Positions 18,853-29,616 are shown, numbered from the stretch's first letter. The stretch: 64,000 nt of DNA from Phocicoccus schoeneichii (GCF_014635565.1 NZ_BMDB01000003.1:185052-249051); one strand, 5' to 3'. Program-made: numbers and translations. The notes: a model not told the origin generated them from the letters alone.

Positions 18853-19725
18853 TGGTTAGACCGGAATCGTCATGCCTAATGTTAGATTCATAGAACCCAC
18901 GTGAGCATTAAACCGGAATCGTCACGTCTAATGTTAGATTCTAGGAAACTACATGACGATTAGATAAGGATCATCATGCCTAATTTTAGATTCACAGAAA
19001 CCACGTGACGTTTAGACCGGAATCGTCACGTCTAATGTTAGATTCTGGGAAACTACATGACGATTAGAGGTTAATCAAGTCGTGGAATGAAGAGTTCACT
19101 GAAACCAAGCCACGATTAGAGATTAATCAAGTCGTGGAACGAAGAGTTCTCTGAAACCACGTGACGTTTAGACAAGAATCGTCATGCCTAATGTTAGATT
19201 CACAGAAACCACGTGACGATTAGAGGTTAATCAAGTCGTGGAATGAAGAGTTCACTGAAACCAAGCCACGATTAGAGATTAATCAAGTCGTGGAACGAAG
19301 AGTTCACTGAAACCACGCCACGATTAGAGGTTAATCAAGTCGTGGAATGCGGAGTTCTCTGAAACCACGCCACGATTAGAGGTTAATCAAGTCGTGGAAT
19401 GCGGAGTTCACTGAAACCACACCACGATTAGAGGTTAATCAAGCCGTGGAACGAAGAGTTCACTGAAACCACACCACGATTAGAGGTTAATCAAGTCGTG
19501 GAATGCGGAGTTCACTGAAACCACACCACGATTAGAGGTTAATCAAGTCGTGGAACGAAGAGTTCACTGAAACCACGCCACGATAAGATCATAAATTATG
19601 CATATCCCTCTAACTAACCAGATTTCATGTATCATTCCAATCACTAATAAGACCTGTACTTCCAACTAATCAGATTCTATGTATCATTACGCATAAAGAA
19701 TCCCCACTGCCGTCCATCTTTCTAA
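18853..19725. repeat. Non-coding 52-bp tandem repeat array (array 1)
   Basis: Anchor points at 18905, 18957, 19009, 19061, 19113, 19165, 19217, 19269, 19321, 19373, 19425, 19477, 19529 and 19581 are each exactly 52 bp apart. A further unit lies before them, and two decayed units follow (GATTTCATGT at 19621, GATTCTATGT at 19673, again 52 apart). There are two unit types. Type A carries GGAATCGTCATGCC and CTAATGTTAGATTC. Type B carries GGTTAATCAAGTCGTGG. Each has an inverted repeat spanning the unit junction (for example ACGTGACG with CGTCACGT, CCACGA with TCGTGG). No frame stays open through it. It lies between murT (plus) and the tRNA operon (minus), which converge on it. Confidence 0.92.
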
Positions 19726-19806
19726 ACTTCATAATCCATTCTTGTTTTTATCTTCTTTAACTACATTTCAAGATAAAAACACACTCTCTCCGTGTCCAAA
19801 CAAAAA

Positions 19807-19830
19807 AGACATCCCATGAACGGGATGTCT
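19807..19830 (-). terminator. Terminator of the tRNA operon
   Basis: On the minus strand AGACATCCC pairs with GGGATGTCT (19830-19807) and a T run follows. It lies directly after the tRNA-Ile gene. Confidence 0.87.
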
Positions 19831-19837
19831 CTAAAAG

Positions 19838-19911
<74 letters not shown>

Positions 19912-19922
19912 TAAAAATAAAA

Positions 19923-19997
19923 TGGAGCGGAAGACGGGATTCGAACCCGCGACCCCCACCTTGGCAAGGTGGTGTTCTACCACTGAACTACTTCCGC
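19923..19997 (-). tRNA. tRNA-Gly (GCC)
   Basis: Acceptor GCGGAAG pairs with CTTCCGC; the anticodon loop TTGCCAA gives GCC; the T loop is GGTTCGAATCC. The 3' end TCCA is encoded, so this gene includes CCA. Confidence 0.96.
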
Positions 19998-20002
19998 AAA
20001 TA

Positions 20003-20075
<73 letters not shown>

Positions 20076-20100
20076 TTGTTAAATTATGTATAAATATGAA

Positions 20101-20173
20101 TGGAGAATGGCGGGCTCGAACCACCGACCCCTTGCTTGTCGAGCAAGTGCTCTCCCAGCTGAGCTAATCCTCC
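20101..20173 (-). tRNA. tRNA-Val (GAC) with C33
   Basis: Acceptor GGAGGAT pairs with ATTCTCC with one G-T wobble. The D arm is AGCTCAGCTGGGAGAGC, and the anticodon stem CTTGC/GCAAG encloses the loop TCGACAA. The anticodon is therefore GAC (Val), but position 33 is C instead of the near-universal U. The T stem GGTGG/CCGCC also has a wobble. It is the promoter-proximal gene of the operon. It could be functional with reduced efficiency or an early pseudogene. Confidence 0.88.
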
Positions 20174-20191
20174 AAAGCAATAACAATATAC

Positions 20192-20220
20192 ATAGTACTA
20201 CATATTAATGTACGCGTCAA
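20192..20220 (-). promoter_or_regulatory. Sigma-A promoter of the tRNA operon
   Basis: The -35 TTGACG (20220-20215) and -10 TACTAT (20197-20192) have 17 bp spacing, about 20 bp upstream of tRNA-Val. Confidence 0.85.
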
Positions 20221-20249
20221 GATGATTTCTTACAAAAAATTATAAAAAG

Positions 20250-20275
20250 AAGTCATTCAACGAATTGAATGACTT
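20250..20275 (-). terminator. Terminator of the folP-folB-folK-lysS transcript
   Basis: An 11-bp perfect stem AAGTCATTCAA/TTGAATGACTT with a TTCG tetraloop (minus strand) is followed by C and a T run. It lies after the small membrane ORF, not directly after lysS. Confidence 0.9.
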
Positions 20276-20284
20276 CCGACTCTA

Positions 20285-20395
20285 TTATTTCCTCTTTTGT
20301 CCGAAGATGCGGATAGAGAGAATGAGTACAAAAAATAGTGCGACAGTGATCAGTACACTCTTCGGCGTCAATGCACCGAGTACTAGATACTCCAT
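20285..20395 (-). CDS. Putative 36-residue single-span membrane protein downstream of lysS
   Basis: The ATG at 20395 lies one base after the lysS stop. The 36 codons start MEYLVLGALTPKSV, give one hydrophobic span (about residues 13-30), and end with a basic tail (GQKRK) and TAA just before the lysS terminator. No clear independent ribosome binding site is present, so translation would be coupled to lysS. The clean stop-to-start junction and the terminator placement support a real gene; its function is unknown. Chance is not excluded for so short a frame. Confidence 0.5.
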   Translation of the reverse strand: MEYLVLGALTPKSVLITVALFFVLILSIRIFGQKRK

Positions 20396-20396
20396 C

Positions 20397-21914
<1,518 letters not shown>

Positions 21915-21952
21915 TTATACTTTATCTTACTTCTCCAGCAACGCTTCGAAAT

Positions 21953-22429
21953 TTAATAATCCATTACGCCACGCTTTAACTCTTTATATAATTCGTTAAT
22001 TGTTTTCTTAAATGTTGGGTGCACCACTTTTGGTGCAATTTCGTTAAATGGCTCTAACACAAATTCACGCTTATGCATTTCCACGTGAGGCACTGTTAAG
22101 TCATCGATATTCAGTTCTAAATCTTCATAGATTAAAACATCCACATCGATGATTCTCGGACCCCACACCTCTTTACGTACGCGACCAAGCATTTCTTCGA
22201 CTTTTAGTCCGTAGTAAAGCAAGTTCGTCGGGGAAAGGTGCGTCTCCACTTCGATGACCATGTTTAAAAAGTTTGGTTGATCAGTTTTACCGTATGGTGC
22301 CGTTTCATAAATCTGTGATTTTTTTCTTATCGTTATTTCTGGGTTTTTCGAAAGTAAGTCGATTGCATCTCTTAAGTTTTTGTAACGCTCTCCGATGTTT
22401 GTTCCTAATCCTAAATAAGCAATTGCCAT
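21953..22429 (-). CDS. folK: 2-amino-4-hydroxy-6-hydroxymethyldihydropteridine pyrophosphokinase
   Basis: HPPK of folate synthesis, 158 residues. It begins MAIAYLGLGTNIGERYKNL and carries GPRIIDVDVLIYEDLELN near residue 91, the acidic Mg-ATP site, followed by LTVPHVEMHKREFVLEPF. The start overlaps the folB stop by one base, showing an operon with translational coupling. Confidence 0.95.
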   Translation of the reverse strand: MAIAYLGLGTNIGERYKNLRDAIDLLSKNPEITIRKKSQIYETAPYGKTDQPNFLNMVIEVETHLSPTNLLYYGLKVEEMLGRVRKEVWGPRIIDVDVLIYEDLELNIDDLTVPHVEMHKREFVLEPFNEIAPKVVHPTFKKTINELYKELKRGVMDY

Positions 22430-22794
22430 TAATTTTCACGCTCTCTCACTATTTCCACGCTGACGTTTTCGTATGTCCCGTCAATCGGTGGACTCGGTTT
22501 AGTTACTTTGACTTCTAGTTTTTCTGCTTTGTTGAATCCCTTAAAAATTGCTTTAGCTATAGTTTCTGCTAAATGTTCGATTAAGTTCACAGGTTCACTT
22601 TTAACTATAGCTTCAATAACATCATACACTTCTGCGTAGTTGATTGTGTCATTTACTTCATCCGACTCTCCTGCAGCACGCAGGTCCGTGTGTATCACAC
22701 AGTCTATGATGAAGTATTGCCCGATTTCTCGTTCAGCATTTAAGACGCCATGATATGCATAGAGCTTAATGCCATTTACTCTTATCTTATCCAT
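22429..22794 (-). CDS. folB: Dihydroneopterin aldolase
   Basis: A 121-residue tetrahydrobiopterin-fold enzyme that converts dihydroneopterin to hydroxymethyldihydropterin. It has the N-terminal YAYHGVLNAEREIGQYF motif (residues 12-28), the conserved NLIEHLAETIAKAI helix near residue 73 and KPSPPIDGTYENVSVEI near the C-terminus. It overlaps folP and folK by one base each. Confidence 0.95.
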   Translation of the reverse strand: MDKIRVNGIKLYAYHGVLNAEREIGQYFIIDCVIHTDLRAAGESDEVNDTINYAEVYDVIEAIVKSEPVNLIEHLAETIAKAIFKGFNKAEKLEVKVTKPSPPIDGTYENVSVEIVREREN

Positions 22795-23582
22795 TATAAA
22801 TCTCCTTGCAATTTCATGTAAACGTCTGCTAATTGGCGATTCAATTGTACGTTGTGTACACGTACAGCATGAACGCCTTGATTGATACCAACTATCGTCG
22901 TTGCTGCTGTCGCAGGATCACGTTCTTCCGGTGTTGTTTCTTTACCGATAAGCTCTTTAACCATACGCTTTCGACTTGTCGCAAGCAATACTTTATACCC
23001 TTTTTCTACAAGCTTATTTAGATTTCTCATGACTTCAACTTCTTCGTCACGAGTTTTCTGGAACCCAACGCCCGGATCGAGCCAGATGTTTTCATCTTTA
23101 ATACCTCTGTCTTTACACAGTTGTACAGATTCCATGAGTTCACTAATCATGTCATCCACAACGTTTTGATATATCCCATGAGTATTATTGTGCATAAGAA
23201 TAATTGGCACGTCATATTTTTTAACAACGTCAAGAATTGTATCATCGAACGTCCCCCGCCATTGGTCGTTGATCATTGTTGCACCAGCCTGAAGCGCAGC
23301 CTCAGCCACTTCACCTCTAAACGTATCGACAGAAATGTCAACTCCGAGATTTAGTTCAGCGATTTTCTCAACAACTGGCACGACACGAGAGATTTCTTCT
23401 TCAATAGTAATCTCAGTGTACCCCGGTCTTGTCGAGTATCCGCCCACATCAATGATGTTAGCTCCATCATCCACAAGTCTCTTCGCATGATTAATTGCAT
23501 CGTCAATCGCATGATACTTTCCACCGTCACTAAATGAATCAGGAGTAACGTTCAAAATGCCCATAATTTGAAGTTGTTTCAT
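22794..23582 (-). CDS. folP: Dihydropteroate synthase
   Basis: The sulfonamide target, 262 residues. It joins p-aminobenzoate to the pterin. It begins with GILNVTPDSFSDGGKY (residues 8-23) and DGANIIDVGGYSTRPGY near residue 39, the pterin and substrate loops, and has LDPGVGFQKTRDEEVEVM near residue 168 and ATSRKRMVKELIG near 200 in the TIM barrel. First gene of the folate-lysS transcript; promoter at 23614-23642. Confidence 0.96.
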   Translation of the reverse strand: MKQLQIMGILNVTPDSFSDGGKYHAIDDAINHAKRLVDDGANIIDVGGYSTRPGYTEITIEEEISRVVPVVEKIAELNLGVDISVDTFRGEVAEAALQAGATMINDQWRGTFDDTILDVVKKYDVPIILMHNNTHGIYQNVVDDMISELMESVQLCKDRGIKDENIWLDPGVGFQKTRDEEVEVMRNLNKLVEKGYKVLLATSRKRMVKELIGKETTPEERDPATAATTIVGINQGVHAVRVHNVQLNRQLADVYMKLQGDL

Positions 23583-23613
23583 GAACCATCATCCTTACAC
23601 ATAGAATATTAGT

Positions 23614-23642
23614 ATTATACCATTTTTCTATAACGATTTTAA
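23614..23642 (-). promoter_or_regulatory. Extended -10 promoter of folP
   Basis: The -10 TATAAT (23619-23614) is preceded by TGG (extended -10). TTAAAA (23642-23637) lies 17 bp upstream as a weak -35. Confidence 0.75.
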
Positions 23643-23682
23643 CCGTAAAAGCCTATATTCCCAGTTTCTATAAAACAACAAA

Positions 23683-23706
23683 ACCAGAACTCATAAGAGC
23701 TCTGGT
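23683..23706 (-). terminator. Terminator after cysK
   Basis: ACCAGAGCTC pairs with GAGTTCTGGT over a TTAT loop on the minus strand and is followed by TTTTGTTGTTTT. Confidence 0.85.
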
Positions 23707-23735
23707 CGTTTTAAAATATATCTTATTATTGTCTA

Positions 23736-24671
23736 TTAATCTTCAAAGTTAAAGAGTGGTGTGGATAGATATCTTTCACCGTTTGATGGTAGAACAGTCA
23801 CTACAGTTTTCCCTGCGCCAAGTTCTTTTGCTTTTTCAATTGCTGCATATACTGCTGCACCTGAAGAAATACCACCTAAGATACCTTCATGTTTTGCTAG
23901 TGCACGTGCTGTTTCAAACGCAATATCATTCTCAACTTTAATGACACCATCATATACTTCAGTGTCTAATGTTTTAGGGATAAACCCAGCACCTAGTCCT
24001 TGAAGTTTATGTGGCCCAGGTTGTTCACCTGAAAGCACTGCTGAATCGGTTGGTTCTAACGCATATACTTGTGTGTCTTTGTTTTCTTCTTTTAGTACGC
24101 GTCCTGCACCAGATACAGTACCGCCTGTACCAACACCCGCGATAAATGCATCAATTGTGAATCCTGCAGACTTCGCTTGTTCAACAAGTTCAGGACCTGT
24201 TGTTAATTCATGCACGCGTGGGTTCGCCATGTTTTCAAATTGTTGTGGCATGAAGTAATCATCTTTTGCTGCAAGTTCTTCAGCTTTTTTAATTGCACCT
24301 TTCATACCTTCAGCACCTGGAGTTAATACAAGTTCTGCTCCATATGCTTTTAAGAGATTTCTTCTCTCTTTACTCATTGTGTCAGGCATTACAAGTACTG
24401 CTTTGTAACCTTTACTTGCTGCAACCATTGCTAAACCAATACCAGTGTTCCCACTTGTAGGTTCTACAATTGTTGTGTTTTCGTTTAACTTACCCTCTTC
24501 TTCTGCTCTTTCGATCATCGCTTTCGCGATTCTATCTTTAACAGAACTACCTGGGTTCATGAATTCTAATTTTACATATACATCCGCTGCACCTTCTGGT
24601 ACTAATTTGTTTAGTTTTACGAGCGGAGTATTTCCAATTGCTTCAGAAATATTATTAAATACGCTTGCCAT
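23736..24671 (-). CDS. cysK: Cysteine synthase (O-acetylserine sulfhydrylase)
   Basis: PLP enzyme of 311 residues that makes cysteine from O-acetylserine and sulfide, using the product of CysE. It has [15 protein letters not shown] near residue 40 (PLP lysine), [16 protein letters not shown] near residue 70 (substrate loop), [15 protein letters not shown] near residue 177 (phosphate loop) and the C-terminal GISSGAAV. The length is typical. It stands alone between its own promoter and terminator. Confidence 0.96.
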   Translation of the reverse strand: MASVFNNISEAIGNTPLVKLNKLVPEGAADVYVKLEFMNPGSSVKDRIAKAMIERAEEEGKLNENTTIVEPTSGNTGIGLAMVAASKGYKAVLVMPDTMSKERRNLLKAYGAELVLTPGAEGMKGAIKKAEELAAKDDYFMPQQFENMANPRVHELTTGPELVEQAKSAGFTIDAFIAGVGTGGTVSGAGRVLKEENKDTQVYALEPTDSAVLSGEQPGPHKLQGLGAGFIPKTLDTEVYDGVIKVENDIAFETARALAKHEGILGGISSGAAVYAAIEKAKELGAGKTVVTVLPSNGERYLSTPLFNFED

Positions 24672-24706
24672 TTGTTAGCCTCATTTCCTAGTGATTTACT
24701 ATGAAT

Positions 24707-24736
24707 AGTATACCACTGAGTGACTTAAACTTTCAA
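24707..24736 (-). promoter_or_regulatory. Promoter of cysK
   Basis: The -35 TTGAAA (24736-24731) and -10 TATACT (24712-24707) have 18 bp spacing. I saw no convincing CymR site. Confidence 0.7.
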
Positions 24737-24751
24737 ATGTTTTGAATCTAA

Positions 24752-25618
24752 TTATAGAAGTGCTTCGAGTTCTTCTTTTTCAATCCAAATTGTATTTCTG
24801 CAGAAATTACATGTCGCTTCTGCGCCACCGTCTTCTTCAATCATTTCTTTAATATCATCTTTTTCAAGTGATGCCATCGCATTTAAGAAACGTTCTTTCG
24901 AACATGCACATTTAAATTCCACTGGCATTTCATCAAGCTTTCTCCAGTTATCTGCACCAATTGCTGCATCTACGATTTCTTCAGGTGTCAAACCTTCATC
25001 GATTAACTTAGAAATTGGCGTCATTTTGCCTGCTGCTTCAGTTAAGTAATCAACTGTTTCGTCCGTCGCGTTTGGAAGGACTTGGATGATTAACCCACCC
25101 GCTGCTTTGATTGTATTATCTGGGTTAACTAGAACACCAAGTGCAACGATTGAAGGCACCTGTTCTGAACTGTAGAAGTAGTATGAGAAGTCTTCTCCAA
25201 GTTCACCACTTACAATTTCAACGTTACCTACAAAGTTATCTTTTAAGCCGATGTCTTTAGCAACGCGTAAGAAACCATTCGTACCTACGGCACGTCTCAC
25301 ATCAAGCTTTCCATGTTCGTTCAGTTCAAAGTGTACTTGAGGATTTTTAAGATATCCACGTACCTCACCTTTCGCATTCGCATCTGTTACGATTGCGCCA
25401 ATTGGTCCGCCACCTTCGATTGTTACCGTAACTTTTTCTTCACCTTTTAACATTGCACCTAGAACAACTGTTGCTGTCATTGCACGACCAAGCGCTGCAG
25501 CCGCTGTTGGATAAGCACCGTGACGCTTCACTGCTTCGTTTATTGTTTCTGTTGTATTTAACGCAAAAATACGGACTTCGTCATTAATTCCAAGTCCTCT
25601 TATTAATTTATCGTTCAC
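24752..25618 (-). CDS. hslO: Redox-regulated chaperone Hsp33
   Basis: A holdase of 288 residues activated by oxidation and unfolding. The C-terminal redox switch is visible as CAC near residue 236 and CNFC near residue 270, the CXC plus CXXC zinc-binding set. The N-terminal chaperone core contains GAMLKGEEKVTVTIEGGGP. It follows the ftsH terminator closely, with little room for a promoter, so expression may depend on readthrough from ftsH. Confidence 0.95.
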   Translation of the reverse strand: MNDKLIRGLGINDEVRIFALNTTETINEAVKRHGAYPTAAAALGRAMTATVVLGAMLKGEEKVTVTIEGGGPIGAIVTDANAKGEVRGYLKNPQVHFELNEHGKLDVRRAVGTNGFLRVAKDIGLKDNFVGNVEIVSGELGEDFSYYFYSSEQVPSIVALGVLVNPDNTIKAAGGLIIQVLPNATDETVDYLTEAAGKMTPISKLIDEGLTPEEIVDAAIGADNWRKLDEMPVEFKCACSKERFLNAMASLEKDDIKEMIEEDGGAEATCNFCRNTIWIEKEELEALL

Positions 25619-25640
25619 TTATTTTTCTCCTTTTTTTCAT

Positions 25641-25666
25641 AAGAAAAGTCGCCATCATGGCGACTT
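25641..25666 (-). terminator. Terminator after ftsH
   Basis: AAGTCGCC and GGCGACTT form a stem on the minus strand with TTTTCTT following. It sits 5 bp after the ftsH stop. Confidence 0.82.
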
Positions 25667-25670
25667 CCTC

Positions 25671-27734
25671 TTATTTGTTCTCTTTATCATCGTCCACACG
25701 ATTGTATGGGTCTTGTTGTTCTTCAATAAAATTGTCGTCAGATGTCATATCTGGTTCTTCACTTGGTGCTTCATCCTCTGACACGTCTTCGTCATGCGAT
25801 AACTTGTCTTTGATTTCTTTATAAGATGAACCCACGTGATCCTCATCCTGTTGCTTCTCTTCTTCTAAATGAGAGTCATCATAAACACGCTCTGGTAATT
25901 TACCCTTGTGGAAGAGGCCTTCGATTTGTTCTCTGTCTAATGTCTCTTCAACAAGTAGTGTTTCAGCTATTAAGTTTAACTGCTCTTGATGCTCTGTAAG
26001 AATTCGTGTACAACGATCATATGAATCCTTAACAATTTTTTGTACTTCTAAGTCAATCTCATACGCAAATTTGTCTGAGTAGTTTGGTTCGCTACCCATT
26101 TCTTTACCTAAGAAGACTTGTCCGTTTGATTCACCAAACTGGATTGGACCCAGTTTGTCACTCATACCGTATTCCATCACCATGCTACGTGCAAGGCTTG
26201 TTGTTCTTTGGAAGTCGTTATGTGCACCAGTAGAAGCTTCACCGAATGTTACTTCTTCCGCAACACGACCACCGAGTAAACCAACAATACGGTCTAATAA
26301 TTCAGGTTTTGTCATGAAGTAACGGTCTTCTTTAGGAAGCATTACTGCATAACCACCCGCTTGGCCACGTGGAACAATTGTTACTTTATGAACTGTTTCT
26401 GCTTCGTCAAGTACCATACCGATTACTGTGTGACCTGCTTCGTGGTACGCAACGATGCGACGTTCTTTCTCACTCATCACACGTGATTTCTTAGCAGGAC
26501 CTGCAATTACTCTGTCCGTTGCTTCGTCTACGTCACGCATGTCTACCGTTGTCTTACCTTGACGTGCTGCAACAAGTGCTGCCTCGTTCAGTAAGTTTTC
26601 AAGGTCCGCACCTGAGAATCCTGGTGTTCTTTGTGCAATTGCTTTTAAATCAACCGTTTCATCTAAAGGCTTGTTCTTAGAGTGAACTTTAAGAATTGCT
26701 TCACGGCCTTTAACATCTGGACGACCCACTTGAATTTGTCTGTCGAAACGACCTGGACGTAATAACGCTGGGTCTAAGATGTCTGGACGGTTTGTCGCAG
26801 CGATCATGATGATTCCTTCATTATCTGAGAATCCGTCCATCTCTACAAGTAATTGGTTCAGTGTTTGTTCACGCTCATCGTGTCCGCCACCGACACCAGC
26901 ACCACGTTGACGACCTACTGCATCAATCTCGTCAATGAAGATGATACATGGTGCATTTTTCTTCGCTTGTTCAAATAAATCACGTACACGTGAGGCACCG
27001 ACACCGACAAACATCTCTACGAAGTCTGAACCAGAGATTGAGAAGAACGGTACACCCGCTTCTCCTGCAACTGCACGTGCAATTAATGTTTTACCTGTTC
27101 CAGGAGGTCCTGTTAAGAGTACCCCTTTTGGAATTCTAGCACCCATTTGATCGAATTTACGATGGTCTTTTAAGAAGTCTACGACTTCAACTAATTCTGC
27201 CTTTTCTTCGTCCGCACCAGCGACATCAGAGAAGCGTACTTTCTTTTTACTTTGGTCATATAGTCTAGCTTTAGACTTACCAAAGTTCATCATTTTATTT
27301 CCGCCTCCGCCACCTTGAGCGTTTGACATCAAGAAAAGGAATAAGAATAGAATTAATAATAATGGAATAAATGTAAACAGCATTCCAGTCCAAGGACTTT
27401 GTTCCTTAGCAGGTTCTACTGTAAAGTTTAAATCTTCGTCTGCTTTCGCAGTATCAAGAATAGAATCAAGGTCTTTGCCTGCGTTATACGGGATAACAGC
27501 TTTAAATGATTCATTCTCTTTTTGATCTTTTAATTTACCTTCAACAAGATACACACTGTTTTCTGGTTGAATGGTCATTTGTTCAACATTACCCTTGTCT
27601 AAGTTCGACATGAAAGCTTGGTAACCAAGATCTTTCTGTTGACCTGTTCCATCATTGAAGCGTTGGAAAACTCCAAACAAAATGACTGTCAGAACGGCAA
27701 GGAGTAATATATTTCGGCCAGTATTCTTCGGCAT
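25671..27734 (-). CDS. ftsH: ATP-dependent membrane zinc metalloprotease FtsH
   Basis: A 687-residue AAA+ protease. Two membrane segments (about residues 8-22 and 117-138) flank an extracytoplasmic domain. The AAA module has Walker [10 protein letters not shown] near residue 210 and Walker [12 protein letters not shown], with the second region of homology after it. The zinc site HEAGH lies near residue 430. The C-terminal tail (about residues 620-687) is unusually acidic. It degrades damaged membrane proteins. It lies between hpt and hslO, the conserved order. Confidence 0.97.
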   Translation of the reverse strand: MPKNTGRNILLLAVLTVILFGVFQRFNDGTGQQKDLGYQAFMSNLDKGNVEQMTIQPENSVYLVEGKLKDQKENESFKAVIPYNAGKDLDSILDTAKADEDLNFTVEPAKEQSPWTGMLFTFIPLLLILFLFLFLMSNAQGGGGGNKMMNFGKSKARLYDQSKKKVRFSDVAGADEEKAELVEVVDFLKDHRKFDQMGARIPKGVLLTGPPGTGKTLIARAVAGEAGVPFFSISGSDFVEMFVGVGASRVRDLFEQAKKNAPCIIFIDEIDAVGRQRGAGVGGGHDEREQTLNQLLVEMDGFSDNEGIIMIAATNRPDILDPALLRPGRFDRQIQVGRPDVKGREAILKVHSKNKPLDETVDLKAIAQRTPGFSGADLENLLNEAALVAARQGKTTVDMRDVDEATDRVIAGPAKKSRVMSEKERRIVAYHEAGHTVIGMVLDEAETVHKVTIVPRGQAGGYAVMLPKEDRYFMTKPELLDRIVGLLGGRVAEEVTFGEASTGAHNDFQRTTSLARSMVMEYGMSDKLGPIQFGESNGQVFLGKEMGSEPNYSDKFAYEIDLEVQKIVKDSYDRCTRILTEHQEQLNLIAETLLVEETLDREQIEGLFHKGKLPERVYDDSHLEEEKQQDEDHVGSSYKEIKDKLSHDEDVSEDEAPSEEPDMTSDDNFIEEQQDPYNRVDDDKENK

Positions 27735-27807
27735 CCGTAATCCTCCGTTTCTAATACACTAAAAGAAATATTAACACAAATTAATACAATGATACTAATG
27801 AAATGGC

Positions 27808-28350
27808 TTAACTATAAAGTTCTGGTTTCAAAAGTCCGATATAAGGTAGATTTCTGTAAAATTCATTGAAATCTAGACCGTATCCGACAACAAATCCATC
27901 TGGAATTTTTGTTCCGATGTATTTCACTTCAACATCGAGTGTGCGGCTTGGCACTGGTTTGTCTAAAAGCGTGCAAATTTCAACACTCGCTGCTTTTCTG
28001 TACTGTAAAAAGTCGATGATTGAATTTAATGTATTTCCGGTCTCCACGATGTCTTCAACAATAATGATGTGACGTCCTTCAATAGATGAAGACAGGTCCT
28101 TCAAAATTTTAACTTCTCCTGAAGACTGTGTTCCAACGTAGCTTGAAACATCCATAAAGTCGATTTCAATATGTGTGTCGATGTTTTTAATAAGATCTGT
28201 CATAAACATGATCGATCCTTTTAAAAGTGCTACTAATATTGGTTTCTTACCTTCGTAATCTTTTGTAATTTGTTCTCCTAATGACTTCGCAAGTGAAGCA
28301 ATCTCCTCTTCAGTTAAGATGATTTCACTTATATCATTTTTTAATGTCAT
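27808..28350 (-). CDS. hpt: Hypoxanthine phosphoribosyltransferase
   Basis: Purine salvage enzyme of 180 residues that converts hypoxanthine or guanine to IMP or GMP with PRPP. The PRPP-binding motif appears as HIIIVEDIVETGNTLNSI near residue 95, with VALLKGSIMFMTDLI near residue 41 and VGYGLDFNEFYRNLPYIG near the C-terminus. The start overlaps tilS by 17 bp and has AAAGGAG as ribosome binding site. Confidence 0.95.
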   Translation of the reverse strand: MTLKNDISEIILTEEEIASLAKSLGEQITKDYEGKKPILVALLKGSIMFMTDLIKNIDTHIEIDFMDVSSYVGTQSSGEVKILKDLSSSIEGRHIIIVEDIVETGNTLNSIIDFLQYRKAASVEICTLLDKPVPSRTLDVEVKYIGTKIPDGFVVGYGLDFNEFYRNLPYIGLLKPELYS

Positions 28351-29557
28351 GGAAAGACTCCTTTATTTCTAGATTAATATCAAATTTCAAATGATTGAAT
28401 GATTTAATTATATTATAAATTGGCCCAACTGCAATTATTTGACCATCTGGAATCACAATAATTGGCATTTTATCTCGCAAATCATTAGGGACTTTTTCGT
28501 CGATAAACACACGATTCACTTTTTTTGTGCCTACATTTGGAATCGTGATGCGGTCTCCAGGGCGCCTCGTGCGTGCAGTAATGGATGTCTCTAACGACTC
28601 AACGGCAATCATGTACCCGTTAAAGCTATATTTCCCGGGTGACGTAATCACGAGTTCTTCTATACTCTCTTCTTCAACTTTTTCTATCACCGTGAAACTG
28701 TCATACGATACGACGAGTGTCTTATCGTCTTTTATGAGTTCTATCTGAGCCGTATCACTTCGGAGCACACTCACGCATTCCTCTAAAAATGAGCGCTCAA
28801 TATATGCATCAAACAGTGCTGATAACACGCGCAGTTGCACAATTTTATTCAATTCATTGAACGACTGTCGAGAGTGCGTGTGTTTATCTTTTAAAAATGC
28901 ATGTACATGACTTTTAACGAGAGATTCCATCTCCAAATAGTCTCTTTTAAACACGGTGAGCGCGTCCTTTTGTAACGATGGATGCGCATCAATTTCAGGT
29001 ACGATATGGTGTCTGATATAGTTTCGTGTGTAATGGTCACTCTCGTTTGATGCGTCTTCTAGGATAGTCAGTTTGTGACGATTTGCATACCTTTTAATTT
29101 CTTTTTTATAGACGCCTAACATCGGCCTTAAAAATGTGTCGTGAACGGGTTTTATGCCAATCCCATATAAATGACGACCGGACAACAGTTCATAAAGCAC
29201 CGTTTCGATATCGTCATCTTTGTGATGTGCGGTTAAACAGTAATCGATATGATGTCTTTCCATCATGTCACGAAAGAACTGATATCGCGCAGTACGTCCT
29301 TTTTGTTGCGTGAAACTTTCAATATCTAATTTAGTCGATAAAAACAAGTGACCATTCTCGCGCGCAAGTTTCTCTAAAATACGTTCCTCACCGTCAGACT
29401 CTTCTCTGACACCATGATTAACGTGCATAACTGTGAGTGACTTGTATGTATTCTTATATTCTTCATTTAATAAGTGATACAAGACAATTGAGTCCACTCC
29501 ACCAGATAAGGCAATTGCGATATGATCTGTTTTAGCCCAGCGCACTTTTAATTTCAC
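28334..29557 (-). CDS. tilS: tRNA(Ile)-lysidine synthase
   Basis: Modifies C34 of the minor tRNA-Ile(CAU) to lysidine so that it reads AUA. In 407 residues the PP-loop SGGVDS occurs at residues 19-24, followed by HVNHGVREESDGEE near residue 46 and TAHHKDDDIETVLYELLSGR near residue 110. The C-terminal domain (about residues 335-405) includes TRRPGDRITIP. Neighbours hpt and divIC/yabR match Bacillota. Confidence 0.95.
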   Translation of the reverse strand: MKLKVRWAKTDHIAIALSGGVDSIVLYHLLNEEYKNTYKSLTVMHVNHGVREESDGEERILEKLARENGHLFLSTKLDIESFTQQKGRTARYQFFRDMMERHHIDYCLTAHHKDDDIETVLYELLSGRHLYGIGIKPVHDTFLRPMLGVYKKEIKRYANRHKLTILEDASNESDHYTRNYIRHHIVPEIDAHPSLQKDALTVFKRDYLEMESLVKSHVHAFLKDKHTHSRQSFNELNKIVQLRVLSALFDAYIERSFLEECVSVLRSDTAQIELIKDDKTLVVSYDSFTVIEKVEEESIEELVITSPGKYSFNGYMIAVESLETSITARTRRPGDRITIPNVGTKKVNRVFIDEKVPNDLRDKMPIIVIPDGQIIAVGPIYNIIKSFNHLKFDINLEIKESFHDIKK

Positions 29558-29583
29558 GTTTTTACACCTCTAAATAAGAAAAA

Positions 29584-29604
29584 GGCCAGAAGTGTATTCT
29601 CGCC
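29584..29604 (-). terminator. Possible terminator after yabR
   Basis: GGCGAGAA pairs with TTCTGGCC (one mismatch) on the minus strand and is followed by TTTTT. It lies between the yabR stop and the tilS start. Confidence 0.65.
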
Positions 29605-29616
29605 TCTTTATAATAC

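Noticed and set aside
18682..18879. 65-residue plus-strand frame after murT
   Set aside because: It runs through the murT terminator hairpin and into the repeat array; composition is not protein-like and no gatD similarity is visible.
18853..19725. CRISPR array
   Set aside because: The units are contiguous 52-bp repeats with graded variation and no unique spacers; no cas genes are present.
24672..24751. CymR operator upstream of cysK
   Set aside because: I looked for the CymR consensus and found only scattered partial matches.
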